DNA from: an uncultured Clostridia bacterium
GTDB lineage: Bacteria > Bacillota > Clostridia > Christensenellales > Borkfalkiaceae
Direction of reading: 5' to 3'
DNA: 63,443 bases
NCBI GenBank assembly: GCA_947588985.1
Contig: CANQBG010000005.1
Location: 1-63,443 of the forward strand
The notes beneath the pieces were generated by a model. It searched no databases and was not told the DNA's origin. It saw nothing but the letters and a program-made list of their open reading frames with translations. The translations under genes were made by a program, and so were the position numbers. The first letter of the stretch is position 1, and every line of letters starts with the position of its first letter. This document shows, piece after piece, positions 27,545-35,623 of this stretch.

Positions 27545-27574
27545 AAAGGGCGGAGGCCACAGCCTCCGCCTTTT
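27545..27574 (+). terminator. Rho-independent terminator of the LRR/MoxR/VWA block
   Basis: GGCGGAGGC (27549-27557) pairs with GCCTCCGCC (27562-27570) across a 4-base loop, preceded by AAAG and followed by TTTT. It lies 30 bases after the last gene of the block. Confidence 0.85.
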
Positions 27575-27589
27575 CTCGTCTTAAGCTTT

Positions 27590-27618
27590 TTTACGTTACT
27601 CGGACTTTTCGATATCAT
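27590..27618 (+). promoter_or_regulatory. Candidate promoter of the collagen-like gene
   Basis: TTTACG (27590-27595) and TATCAT (27613-27618) are 17 bases apart, downstream of the terminator and about 125 bases before the start codon. Match is four of six at the -35 box. Confidence 0.4.
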
Positions 27619-27742
27619 CTTATCGTTTCTGCAGTCGAAGGGGCGCGGAACCTTCTTCCGCGGAGCGGGCATACGCTGAAGTAGGGCGGGGATCCCCGCT
27701 CTTCCGTGCCCCGCAACGGCGGGGCAAGGACGGAGGTATCAT

Positions 27743-28213
27743 ATGATGATTTCAGGAAGCTGTTGCATGTGCGGCAACTGCCCTTGTACTTGCAATTCCG
27801 GGTGCGGTGCCATGCTCCTTCGCGGGGCTACCGGCCCGACCGGCCCGCGCGGCGCCACCGGGGCTACCGGTCCTACCGGCCCGCAGGGTATCCAAGGGAT
27901 CCAAGGTCTCCAAGGCGAAGTCGGACCCACCGGCCCCGAAGGTCCCGTAGGACCTACCGGACCCCAAGGAGAAATCGGTCCCACAGGGCCGCAGGGCGAA
28001 GTCGGTCCCACCGGTCCCCAAGGGGAAGTCGGGCCTACCGGGCCCCAAGGTCCCGAAGGGCCGCAGGGGGCGACGGGGCCCACGGAGGTCGCGGCGAACG
28101 TGGCGGCCATCTCCGATCCCGCGGGCGCAACCACGCAAGAGGTCGCGGAGACGGTGAATGGCATCTTGCAAAGCTTGATCGCGGCCGGGCTCATGCAGCC
28201 CGCAGGCGGCTAA
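27743..28213 (+). CDS. Collagen-like protein with cysteine-rich N-terminus
   Basis: The 156-residue protein has three parts. Residues 1-24 are cysteine rich (seven cysteines in about 20 residues, including [11 protein letters not shown]). Residues of about 28-114 form 29 uninterrupted Gly-X-Y triplets with Pro at X and Thr or Gln at Y frequent (GPTGPQGEV). The last 40 residues match the C-terminal cap of clostridial and Bacillus collagen-like proteins ([17 protein letters not shown]), which drives trimer formation. Such proteins often coat spores (exosporium) or the cell surface. No signal peptide is seen, which fits a spore-coat route. The start has GGAGGT five bases upstream; a second ATG follows directly. 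It is flanked by its own promoter and terminator. Confidence 0.85.
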   Translation: MMISGSCCMCGNCPCTCNSGCGAMLLRGATGPTGPRGATGATGPTGPQGIQGIQGLQGEVGPTGPEGPVGPTGPQGEIGPTGPQGEVGPTGPQGEVGPTGPQGPEGPQGATGPTEVAANVAAISDPAGATTQEVAETVNGILQSLIAAGLMQPAGG

Positions 28214-28218
28214 AAAAA

Positions 28219-28254
28219 GGACCGTCCGCAGGAAGTCCCTGCGGACGGTTTTTT
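28219..28254. terminator. Bidirectional terminator between collagen-like and MgtC-like genes
   Basis: CCGTCCGCAGG (28222-28232) pairs with CCTGCGGACGG (28238-28248), followed by six T's on the + strand and preceded by a run of A's, so it can end transcription from both convergent genes. Confidence 0.88.
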
Positions 28255-28305
28255 GAGTTTTGTAAGGGTCATCTTCGGACATGGTATGCCCGTTTTGCGT
28301 CAATC

Positions 28306-29022
28306 TTATCCGAGTTTCTCGATGTGATAGACGCAGTCCAACACGGAGAGGGCCTCGATGATGTCGCTGTGGCTCTTTTTGCGGAGGGCCTTTCCCACGA
28401 CGGTGAATTTCACGGTATACACGCTGAGCCCGGAGTTGGCGTAGGCGGGATTGAGCTCGAGGTTGTCGATCTTGAGCCCGAATTCGCGCGCCATCGCAAT
28501 GAAGTCCTGCAAGCTCCCGCGCGATTTCAGCTCGAGGTGGATCTCGAAGTGGTTGGATTTATCCTTGATGTAGACCTCCATCTTAGAGAAGCCGAGCAGA
28601 CCGATCATGAGGGCGGCAAACCCGATGAGGGCGGACCCATAGAGGCCGAAGCCGAGCATGGCGGAGACGATGGACATCGACCACATGCTCACCGAGGTCG
28701 TGAGCCCCATGATCTGGTTTTTGGAGGAGAAGATGATGGTGTTGGCCGTGATGACGGAGATCCCGATGAACACGGCGGCCGAGAGGAAGGAGAAGCCCAC
28801 GTGGAGGACGGTGATGAAGTAGACGTCTCCGATCCCCGCGAACATGGAGCCGATGGAGAGCACGATGAAGGTGCGCAGGCCCGCGGCGTGGCGGTTTCTC
28901 GAGCGTTCGCAGCCGAGGATGACGGCCATTAAGATGGCGAGGACGGTCTTGAGGGCGGTGGAAGCGATGTTGATCGTCTCCGACCACTCCCCGATGAGAT
29001 GGGCAAGGAAATCAGTGGGCAT
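28306..29022 (-). CDS. MgtC/SapB-family membrane protein with C-terminal ACT-like domain
   Basis: The 238-residue protein has about five hydrophobic segments in its first 145 residues and a soluble C-terminal domain of about 85 residues. The family motif appears as ILGCERSRNRHAAGLRTFIV near residues 37-56. The second usual family motif (the conserved Asp/Arg plus GIGFLGAG segment) is not recognisable, so this is a divergent member. MgtC proteins are membrane proteins linked to magnesium limitation and control of membrane potential; the biochemical activity is not settled. It follows the antiporter gene by three bases and starts at an ATG with AGAGGTGA upstream, so the two form an operon. Confidence 0.78.
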   Translation of the reverse strand: MPTDFLAHLIGEWSETINIASTALKTVLAILMAVILGCERSRNRHAAGLRTFIVLSIGSMFAGIGDVYFITVLHVGFSFLSAAVFIGISVITANTIIFSSKNQIMGLTTSVSMWSMSIVSAMLGFGLYGSALIGFAALMIGLLGFSKMEVYIKDKSNHFEIHLELKSRGSLQDFIAMAREFGLKIDNLELNPAYANSGLSVYTVKFTVVGKALRKKSHSDIIEALSVLDCVYHIEKLG

Positions 29023-29025
29023 AAG

Positions 29026-30510
29026 TCACCTCTTGTTGATGAATTTTCTTCGGTTATATTCCGCGCCGGCCGAAGTCTCCGTGGCGTCCGCCTCCTCGGT
29101 GGCTTCGAGGAAGGCTTCCTCCTCGGGCGAGCGGGCGTATTCCTTCACGGAGAGCTCCTTCTGAATGGCGCAAAGGCGCTCCTTGAGGGAGGCCAATTCC
29201 TCCTCGCGTGAGGGGTGTGTCGCGGGCATGGGTGCCCCGTTTTCCGTCTCCGCGGCGCGGCTGCCGTAGGATCCGGAGAGATAGAGCGAGAGCTTTGCGA
29301 GGGCGGGGCCGATGAGTTCATAGAGGATGCTCGAGGAGAGAACGATTGTCTCGAGCACCGGGCCCATGGCGGCGACGGCGGGATCGGCGCTCCCTTCGAG
29401 CACCCGTGCGCCGAGGGCGGCGAGGCCGATCGCAACGCCCGCCTGCGGTGCAAGCGCCATGCCGAGATAGTTGCGCACCTTTTTGTCCTTTTTGGTGACG
29501 GCGCACCCGGCGAACGCGCCCGCGTACTTTCCGATGAGCCGCACGACGAAGTACAGCACGCCGACGACGAGGAGGGGCACGCCCGTCGCGAGCGTTCCCG
29601 TAGACACGAGGGAGCCGAGATCGAATCCGATGCCCGACTTCACGAAGAAGAGGAGCAGGATGGGGGGCGAGAAGTAGTTGAGCTGTTTGAAGAGCTTGTC
29701 GTCGCCCGAGACGTTGATATACACCGTCCCCATGGCCATGCAGCCGAGGAGGGGAGAGACGTCCACGGCCGCCCCGAGGCCGCAGATGGCGAAGAGGAAG
29801 GCGACGGACACGATGAGGCGGTTATCCGTCGAGCGCTTGGCCATGAGCAGCTTGAGCAGCAGCCCAAAGACGATCCCGACGGCGACCATGAGGACGTTCC
29901 ACGCGATGGGGAGGAGGACGTCGGAGGCCGAGAACCCCCCGCCGAGGGAGGCGAGCGCCACGGAGACGGCCACGCTGTAGGCGATGAGGCTGACGACGTC
30001 GTCGAGCGCCACGACGGAGAAGAGGGTATCCACGAAGTCGCCGTGGGCGCCCGTCTGGCGGATGGTCATCATCGTGGAGGCGGGGGCGGTCGCGGAGGCG
30101 AGCGCCGCGAGGATGATGGAGAAGGCCAGCCCCAGCCGCAGGATGAAGTAGGTGAGCACAAAGACGAGCACCGAGGCGAGCAGGGCCTCGAAGAGGGTGA
30201 TCACCACCACCTTCCCGCCGTTCTTTTTGAGGGTGGAGAAGCGGAAATACTGCCCCACGCTGAAGGCGATGAAGGCGAGCGCGATGTCGGAGATGAAGTC
30301 CATGCCCGAGGAGACGTATTCGGGCACGAGGTCAAGGCAATAGGGCCCGATGAGGATGCCGACGAGGATGTAGGCCGTCACATTGGGCAGATGCAGAAGT
30401 TTGGTGATCCGCGTCCCCAAAAATCCCGCAAGCAGCATGATCGCAACGGCGATGATGACGACGGGCACCTGCGAGGTCGCGGAAAGTTGTTGGTAAAAAT
30501 GATCGAGCAT
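29026..30510 (-). CDS. CPA2-family cation:proton antiporter (Kef/NapA type)
   Basis: The 494-residue protein has about twelve hydrophobic segments in its first 400 residues. It carries typical CPA2 features: the N-terminal LLHLPNVTAYILVGILIGP stretch, an ATAPASTMMTIRQTGAHG stretch and the VVALDDVVSLIAYS motif with paired aspartates expected to carry the transported ions. No TrkA-N or RCK domain follows; instead there is a Glu-rich charged tail of about 70 residues. It should exchange Na+ or K+ for protons across the cytoplasmic membrane. It is the first gene of a two-gene operon with the MgtC-like gene and diverges from the Ca2+-ATPase gene. Confidence 0.9.
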   Translation of the reverse strand: MLDHFYQQLSATSQVPVVIIAVAIMLLAGFLGTRITKLLHLPNVTAYILVGILIGPYCLDLVPEYVSSGMDFISDIALAFIAFSVGQYFRFSTLKKNGGKVVVITLFEALLASVLVFVLTYFILRLGLAFSIILAALASATAPASTMMTIRQTGAHGDFVDTLFSVVALDDVVSLIAYSVAVSVALASLGGGFSASDVLLPIAWNVLMVAVGIVFGLLLKLLMAKRSTDNRLIVSVAFLFAICGLGAAVDVSPLLGCMAMGTVYINVSGDDKLFKQLNYFSPPILLLFFVKSGIGFDLGSLVSTGTLATGVPLLVVGVLYFVVRLIGKYAGAFAGCAVTKKDKKVRNYLGMALAPQAGVAIGLAALGARVLEGSADPAVAAMGPVLETIVLSSSILYELIGPALAKLSLYLSGSYGSRAAETENGAPMPATHPSREEELASLKERLCAIQKELSVKEYARSPEEEAFLEATEEADATETSAGAEYNRRKFINKR

Positions 30511-30603
30511 GATGACAGAGACCTCTCGGGGGACCTTGCGCGCCGGAAGTTGCGTGCGCGCACATGCGCCCCGAAGGAGTAGGAAAGTTTTATTCGGAAT
30601 AGT

Positions 30604-30632
30604 ATTATATCAAATTAAGAGCCAAAAAACAA
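30604..30632 (-). promoter_or_regulatory. Promoter of the antiporter-MgtC operon
   Basis: On the minus strand, TTGTTT (30627-30632) and a perfect TATAAT (30604-30609) are 17 bases apart, about 94 bases before the antiporter start. Confidence 0.75.
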
Positions 30633-30756
30633 GTCTCTTTTGAAAAAATTTTTGAGAAATTTTCGAAACTTTCTTTTCCCGATGAAATTTATTTTCAAAT
30701 CATGAAATTTTTTCGGGGGAAAAGCGGGCGAACGCGAAAAATTCCCCCCGAAAGGG

Positions 30757-30785
30757 TTTCCTTTGCCCGCGGAATGTGGTATAAT
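30757..30785 (+). promoter_or_regulatory. Promoter of the Ca2+-ATPase gene
   Basis: An extended -10 box, TGGTATAAT ending at 30785, lies 29 bases before the start codon. The -35 element is weak (TTTCCT, 30757-30762, 17-base spacer), as is usual with extended -10 promoters. Confidence 0.7.
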
Positions 30786-30814
30786 ACATGTAACGATATT
30801 TTTCGGAGCACATC

Positions 30815-33493
30815 ATGGAAGAATTCCACAATTGGCATGCCAAGACGGCGGAGGAGACGCTCGCCGCCCTGCATACGTCGCCGCACGGCCTCACCGCGGA
30901 GGAAGCCGCCGCGCGCCTCCAAACGTATGGCCTCAACCGCCTCAAAGAGCGCAAGAAGAAGTCCCTCCTTGCGATGATCTGGGAGCAGGTGAAGGACGTC
31001 ATGGTCATCATTCTGCTCATCGCGGCCGTCGTCTCCATTATCTTCGGGGACTACGCCGAGGCGATCGTCATCTTCGTCATCGTCACCATCAACGCCGTGA
31101 TCGGCATCGTACAGGAGAAGAAGGCGGCAGACGCCCTCGCCGCACTCGGCAATCTGAGCGCGCCCACGGCCCGCGTCTTGCGGGACGGGAAGGAAGTGAT
31201 CCTGCCCGCGGACGTGCTGGTTCCGGGAGACGTCGTCATCCTCGGGGACGGCTGCGTCATCCCCGCCGACCTCAGGCTGCTCGAAGAATCCAATCTCGCG
31301 GTGCGGGAATCCGCCCTCACCGGGGAGAGCGTGCCCGCCGAAAAGGACGCGCCCACCGTCCTGAAAGAGGACGCCCCCCTCGGAGACCGCGTCAACATGG
31401 CCTACTCCTCCTGCGTCAGCGTGGCGGGAACGGGCAGCGGCGTCGTCGTCGCCACGGGCATGCACACCGAAGTCGGGCGCATCGCGGGATTGCTCGAGAC
31501 GACCGACGAGCTCGAGACGCCCATGAAGCGCAAGCTCAACGGCGTCGGAAAGGCGCTCTCCATCGTGGGGATCGTCATCGCGCTCCTCATGCTTGGTATC
31601 AGCTATCTGCGCGTCACCGATTGGAGCGTCACCGATCACTGGGTCCAGCCGCTTCTCACGGCCATCGCCCTCGCCATCTCGGTCATTCCCGAGGGACTTC
31701 CCGCCACGGCCACCATCGTCATGGCGCTCGGCGTCCAGCGCATGGCCAAACAGCAGGCCCTCGTAAGGAGCCTTCCCGCCGTGGAGACGCTCGGCAGCGC
31801 GACCGTCATCTGTTGCGACAAGACGGGCACGCTCACCCTCAACAAGATGACCGTCACCCGCTTTGCGACGATGACGGAGCTCTCGCACGACGCAGTCAAT
31901 GCCTTTGAGGACGCCACCCTTACGGCGGAGCGCGCGGCCCTCGTCTATGCGGGCGCCCTCTGCAACGACGCCGCCCTCGATGAACACGGCGAATGCCTCG
32001 GGGATCCCACCGAGGGCGCGCTCATCGAATTTGCCGCCAAATTCGGCTGCGACCGCGAGGAGATCAAGGCGAAAAATCCGCGCGTATTCGAGCAGCCGTT
32101 CGATTCCGATCGCAAGCGCATGTCCGTCGTGGTAGACCGCGAAGAGGCATACCATGTCTTTACCAAGGGGGCCATCGACGAGCTCTTGCCCCTCTGCGAT
32201 ACCGTCCTTGATGGCGAAGATATCCGTCCCCTCAAAGAGGAGGAAAAACGGCGCATCCTCGCCCTTGCGGAGCGCATGTCGGAGGAGGCTCTGCGCGTCC
32301 TCGCCTACGCCACCCGCCTCATCGACTACATCCCCAAGGAGGGGGACGACGTGGAACACGGCCTCACCTTCCTCGGGCTCACCTGCATGATCGATCCTCC
32401 GCGCAAGGAGGTCGCCGTCGCCGTGGAGTCCTGCCATACGGCGGGCATCCGCGTCGTCATGATCACGGGCGACCATAAGACGACGGCCGTCGCCATCGCG
32501 CGCGAGCTCGGCATCTTCCGCGAGGGAGACACCGCCTTCACCGGCGCGGAGCTCAACGCCCTTTCCGACGAGCAGCTCGACCGGATCGTGGGCACCACGT
32601 CCGTCTACGCCCGCGTGTCGCCCTCCGATAAACTGCGCATCGTGAAATCCCTCCAGCGGACGGGCGAGGTGGCAGCCATGACCGGGGACGGGGTCAACGA
32701 TTCCCCCGCTCTGAAGGCCGCCGACATCGGCGTCGCGATGGGCGCGGGCACCGACGTCGCCAAAGACGCCTCGGACATCGTGCTCCTCGACAACAACTTC
32801 ACCACCATCGAGAGCGCCGTGCGCGAGGGGAGGCGGGTGTATGCCAACATCCAGAAGGTCATCCAATTCCTTCTCGCGGGCAACATCGCGGAGGTCCTTC
32901 TGCTCTTTTTGACGACGGTATTCGGGCTTCCCGCGCCCGTGCTCGCCGTGCACGTGCTCATCATCAACCTCGTCACCGACACCCTCCCCGCGCTCGGGCT
33001 CGGCGTAGACCCCGCGGCCAAGGACATCATGCGGCATCCGCCGGTGAAGTCGGGCACCCTCTTCGAGAAGAGCCTCATCTTCCGCATTCTTTTGCACGGG
33101 GCGATGCTTACGGCCGTCTCCATGGGCGCCTACTTCCTCGGGCTCTACGCCTTCGGACTCGCGGGCGAAGAGGCCCATACCGTCGCCATGACCATGAGCT
33201 TTTTGGTCCTCGCGGGCTCTCAGCTCGTCCACTGCGTCAACCAGCGCTCCAATATCGAATCGGCGTTTTCCAAGGGCAACGGGCACAACCTCGTGCTCGT
33301 GGCCTCCATCTCCGCCTCCGCGGTCATCGTGGCGGCCCTCCTGTTCCTTCCGCCCCTGCAGAGCTTCTTCTCCTTCACCTTCCTCTCGTGGCAGCAATAC
33401 CTCGTCTCCTTCGCGCTCTGCCTTGTTCCTCTCCTCTTTGTGGAGGCGACCAAGCTCATCCAGCGGCTCGCGGCGAAGCGGGGAACGCACTGA
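30815..33493 (+). CDS. P-type Ca2+-transporting ATPase (P2, SERCA/PMR1-like)
   Basis: The 892-residue protein has the full P-type set: N-terminal cation-ATPase domain, the actuator motif LTGES near residue 170, the PEGLP motif of helix 4, the phosphorylated aspartate D335 in DKTGT, the hinge GDGVNDSPAL near 625-634 and about ten membrane helices. Residues that bind calcium in SERCA have counterparts: PEGLP in helix 4, NIAEV in helix 5 and NLVTDTLPA in helix 6. It should pump Ca2+ out of the cell using ATP. Length is as in Listeria LMCA1-type pumps. The ATG has GGAG six bases upstream. The divergent antiporter/MgtC operon suggests a local ion-homeostasis island. Confidence 0.93.
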   Translation: MEEFHNWHAKTAEETLAALHTSPHGLTAEEAAARLQTYGLNRLKERKKKSLLAMIWEQVKDVMVIILLIAAVVSIIFGDYAEAIVIFVIVTINAVIGIVQEKKAADALAALGNLSAPTARVLRDGKEVILPADVLVPGDVVILGDGCVIPADLRLLEESNLAVRESALTGESVPAEKDAPTVLKEDAPLGDRVNMAYSSCVSVAGTGSGVVVATGMHTEVGRIAGLLETTDELETPMKRKLNGVGKALSIVGIVIALLMLGISYLRVTDWSVTDHWVQPLLTAIALAISVIPEGLPATATIVMALGVQRMAKQQALVRSLPAVETLGSATVICCDKTGTLTLNKMTVTRFATMTELSHDAVNAFEDATLTAERAALVYAGALCNDAALDEHGECLGDPTEGALIEFAAKFGCDREEIKAKNPRVFEQPFDSDRKRMSVVVDREEAYHVFTKGAIDELLPLCDTVLDGEDIRPLKEEEKRRILALAERMSEEALRVLAYATRLIDYIPKEGDDVEHGLTFLGLTCMIDPPRKEVAVAVESCHTAGIRVVMITGDHKTTAVAIARELGIFREGDTAFTGAELNALSDEQLDRIVGTTSVYARVSPSDKLRIVKSLQRTGEVAAMTGDGVNDSPALKAADIGVAMGAGTDVAKDASDIVLLDNNFTTIESAVREGRRVYANIQKVIQFLLAGNIAEVLLLFLTTVFGLPAPVLAVHVLIINLVTDTLPALGLGVDPAAKDIMRHPPVKSGTLFEKSLIFRILLHGAMLTAVSMGAYFLGLYAFGLAGEEAHTVAMTMSFLVLAGSQLVHCVNQRSNIESAFSKGNGHNLVLVASISASAVIVAALLFLPPLQSFFSFTFLSWQQYLVSFALCLVPLLFVEATKLIQRLAAKRGTH

Positions 33494-33648
33494 GCCCCGG
33501 GCAATTTTACATCTCTTCTTCGGGAGGGGAGCGGCCTTGCTTCCCTCCCTCCTTTTTGCCAAAAACCGACGCCGTCCGACAAAGGTTTGCGGAACATGAC
33601 ACGCCGCACATTGTATCATAGAGGGAGCAATGCGCGGGAGGAAGCGAT

Positions 33649-34380
33649 ATGGCAAGAAAGATCGTGATCACTTCGGGCAAGGGCGGCGTGGGCAAGACCA
33701 CGATCGCCTGCAATCTCGCCGTTCAGCTCGCAAGGCGCGGCCGGCGGGTGATCGTGTGCGATTTGGACCTCGGGCTCAACAACGTAGACGTCGCCTTCGG
33801 GATCGAAAACACGGCAATCTACGATCTGAACGACGCGGTGGGGGGAAAATGCCGTGCGCGGCAGACGCTCGTAAAGCACCCCCGCTATCCCACCCTCTAC
33901 ACCGTCTCGAGCAACCGCGTCCGCGACATCATCGTCTCGGCGCAGGCCGTGCGGCTCTTGCTCGACACGCTCTCCCCGCAGTTTGATTTCATTTTGCTCG
34001 ATTGCCCCGCCGGCATCGACGAGGGCTTTCATCGGGCCGTCGCCTGTGCGGAGGAGGCCCTGCTCGTCACCGCGCCCACCGTCGCGGCCATGCGGGACGC
34101 CGACCGCGTCTTAAGCCTTCTGCAGAGCTACAAGCTGCAGTCCGTCAGCCTCGTCGTCAATCTCGTGCGCGGCGAACTCGCGCGGAAGGGCGCGCAGCTC
34201 TCCGCCGAGGAGATCGCCTCCACCCTGCGTCTCCCGGTCGCGGCGGTCATCCCGGAGGACGATAAGTTCTACCTCGGCGGCGTGTTCGAGCGTTCCCGCG
34301 CCTTTAAGGCGCTTGCCGATTCCCTTCTCGCCGGCAAGGCGGAGCGAAAGGGCGTCTTTGCGGCATGGAGGAGACCATGA
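33649..34380 (+). CDS. minD: Septum-site determining ATPase MinD
   Basis: The 243-residue protein starts MARKIVITSGKGGVGKTT, a deviant Walker A with the signature lysine (K11) of the MinD/ParA family, and contains the MinD-type switch CDLDLGLNNVDVAFG and the FILLDCPAGIDEGF motif. The last ten residues (KGVFAAWRRP) can form a short amphipathic helix like the membrane-targeting tip of MinD. MinD recruits a division inhibitor to the membrane and is displaced by MinE. The start has GGAGGA upstream. The stop overlaps the next gene as ATGA (34377-34380), whose product looks like MinE. No minC lies adjacent in this window. Confidence 0.88.
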   Translation: MARKIVITSGKGGVGKTTIACNLAVQLARRGRRVIVCDLDLGLNNVDVAFGIENTAIYDLNDAVGGKCRARQTLVKHPRYPTLYTVSSNRVRDIIVSAQAVRLLLDTLSPQFDFILLDCPAGIDEGFHRAVACAEEALLVTAPTVAAMRDADRVLSLLQSYKLQSVSLVVNLVRGELARKGAQLSAEEIASTLRLPVAAVIPEDDKFYLGGVFERSRAFKALADSLLAGKAERKGVFAAWRRP

Positions 34381-34601
34381 AGAGCGAGCGTGAGCGCATC
34401 AAAAAAATTCTCGAGGCGGACAAGGCCGAGATCACGGAGGCCTCCCGCGCCGCCGCAGTGCGCGATTTCAAGCGCGTGGCCGAGGAATATTTCGAGACGG
34501 ACGGCGGCTTTCTTCTCACCGTGCGGGAGGGCAAGCGGGGCAAGGAGGCAGTCTTTACCTTCCGCATCGTGCGCGCAAAAAATTTCACGACCCTCCCCTA
34601 A
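34377..34601 (+). CDS. minE: Probable MinE, cell-division topological specificity factor
   Basis: Starting at the ATG that overlaps the minD stop, the product has 74 residues (an ATG 12 bases upstream, at 34365, is also possible). Residues of about 3-30 align with the MinE segment AKERLKLVLVHDRAKI (here ERERIKKILEADKAEI). The next part, RDFKRVAEEYFETD, matches the MinE pattern KDIxxVIxxYxxID, followed by two beta-like stretches as in the dimerisation domain. The short N-terminal membrane-binding helix typical of many MinE proteins is not obvious. MinE stimulates MinD ATPase and sets Min oscillation. Position directly after minD supports the call, which rests on visual alignment only. Confidence 0.68.
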   Translation: MKSERERIKKILEADKAEITEASRAAAVRDFKRVAEEYFETDGGFLLTVREGKRGKEAVFTFRIVRAKNFTTLP

Positions 34602-34616
34602 GGGGCCCGCCGTTTG

Positions 34617-34645
34617 TTGACAAAATTCCCGAACCATGGTATAAT
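34617..34645 (+). promoter_or_regulatory. Consensus promoter of the degV-family gene
   Basis: Perfect TTGACA (34617-34622), 17-base spacer, and an extended TGGTATAAT -10 (TATAAT 34640-34645). The predicted transcription start falls at about 34651, at the beginning of the ribosome site GAAAGGAG, leaving a leader of only about 12 bases. Confidence 0.88.
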
Positions 34646-34663
34646 TATGGGAAAGGAGTGAAT

Positions 34664-35536
34664 ATGAATCGGCAATTTTTTATCCTGACGGATACGGGAA
34701 GCGACCTTCCCGCAGAGTACTACGCCGCGCACGGCATCGAGGAGATCCCGCTCGGCTACACGATGGACGGCGTCACCTACGGCGGCGAAAACGGCGGACG
34801 CATGGGCGTGAAGGAGTTTTACGACCGCCTGCGCGCGGGCTCGATGCCCAAGACCTTTCAGGCGACGCCCGAGCAGGTCCGCCTGCACATGGAGGCCCAC
34901 CTCAAGGCGGGGGAGGACGTGTTGGCGCTCGCCTTCTCCTCGGGGCTCTCGGGCACCTGCAATAGCTATGCGCTCGCCGCACGCGACCTCGCGGAGGAAT
35001 ATCCCGCGCGCAAGATCCGCGTCGTCGATTCCCTCTGCGCCTCCTTGGGGCAGGGGCTCTTGGTCGATTACGTTGTGAAAAAGGCGGACATGGGTGCCTC
35101 GCTCGACGAGACGGCCGACTACGCCGAGAGCATCGTCCACAACATCTGCCACATCTTCACGGTGGAGGACCTCTTCCATTTGCATCGCGGCGGAAGGGTC
35201 TCCGCGGCGACGGCCGTCGTGGGCAGCGTGCTCAAGATCAAGCCCGTATTGCACGTCGACGACGAGGGGCACCTCATCGCCATCGGGAAGGCCATGGGGC
35301 GCAAGAAGTCCATCTCCGCGCTCGTGGACAAGATGAAGGAGCTCGAGACGCTCGGCCCGGACGACCCCGTGTGGATCAGCCACGGCGACTGCGCCGACGA
35401 CGTAGCCTATCTCGTCTCCCTCCTCGAGCGGCAATTCGGCAAGCGGGAGATCTTTGTGGGGGAGATCGGGCCCGTCATCGGGACGCACTCGGGCGCGGGC
35501 ACGCTCGCCGTCTTTTTCCTCGGCAAACACAGATGA
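34664..35536 (+). CDS. DegV-family fatty-acid-binding protein
   Basis: I chose the ATG at 34664, five bases after GAAAGGAG; a GTG at 34658 lies inside that ribosome site. The 290-residue protein has DegV hallmarks: the N-terminal LTDTGSDLP, the SSGLSGTCNS motif near residue 95, VDSLCASLGQGLLV, the GGRVSAATAVVGSVLKIKP segment near 180 and a C-terminal IGTHSGAGTLAV. DegV (FakB-type) proteins bind one fatty acid and present it to the FakA kinase for phospholipid synthesis. No fakA is nearby. It has its own strong promoter and a terminator, so it is a single-gene unit. Confidence 0.92.
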   Translation: MNRQFFILTDTGSDLPAEYYAAHGIEEIPLGYTMDGVTYGGENGGRMGVKEFYDRLRAGSMPKTFQATPEQVRLHMEAHLKAGEDVLALAFSSGLSGTCNSYALAARDLAEEYPARKIRVVDSLCASLGQGLLVDYVVKKADMGASLDETADYAESIVHNICHIFTVEDLFHLHRGGRVSAATAVVGSVLKIKPVLHVDDEGHLIAIGKAMGRKKSISALVDKMKELETLGPDDPVWISHGDCADDVAYLVSLLERQFGKREIFVGEIGPVIGTHSGAGTLAVFFLGKHR

Positions 35537-35557
35537 TCGCGCCGAAAAATTTGCATG

Positions 35558-35585
35558 AAAAAAGAGAGCTTCGGCTCTCTTTTTT
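35558..35585. terminator. Bidirectional terminator between degV and the permease operon
   Basis: AAAAAAGAGAGC, loop TTCG, GCTCTCTTTTTT: a perfect stem with A- and T-tracts on both sides, serving the convergent genes. Confidence 0.92.
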
Positions 35586-35623
35586 GTATAAATCGGAAGC
35601 GCAACCTCGGACATGGGTGGCCT

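Noticed and set aside
29215-30582. 455-codon plus-strand frame of mostly Glu/Asp/Gly/His/Arg
   Set aside because: It is antisense to the CPA2 antiporter, which has clear motifs and a promoter.
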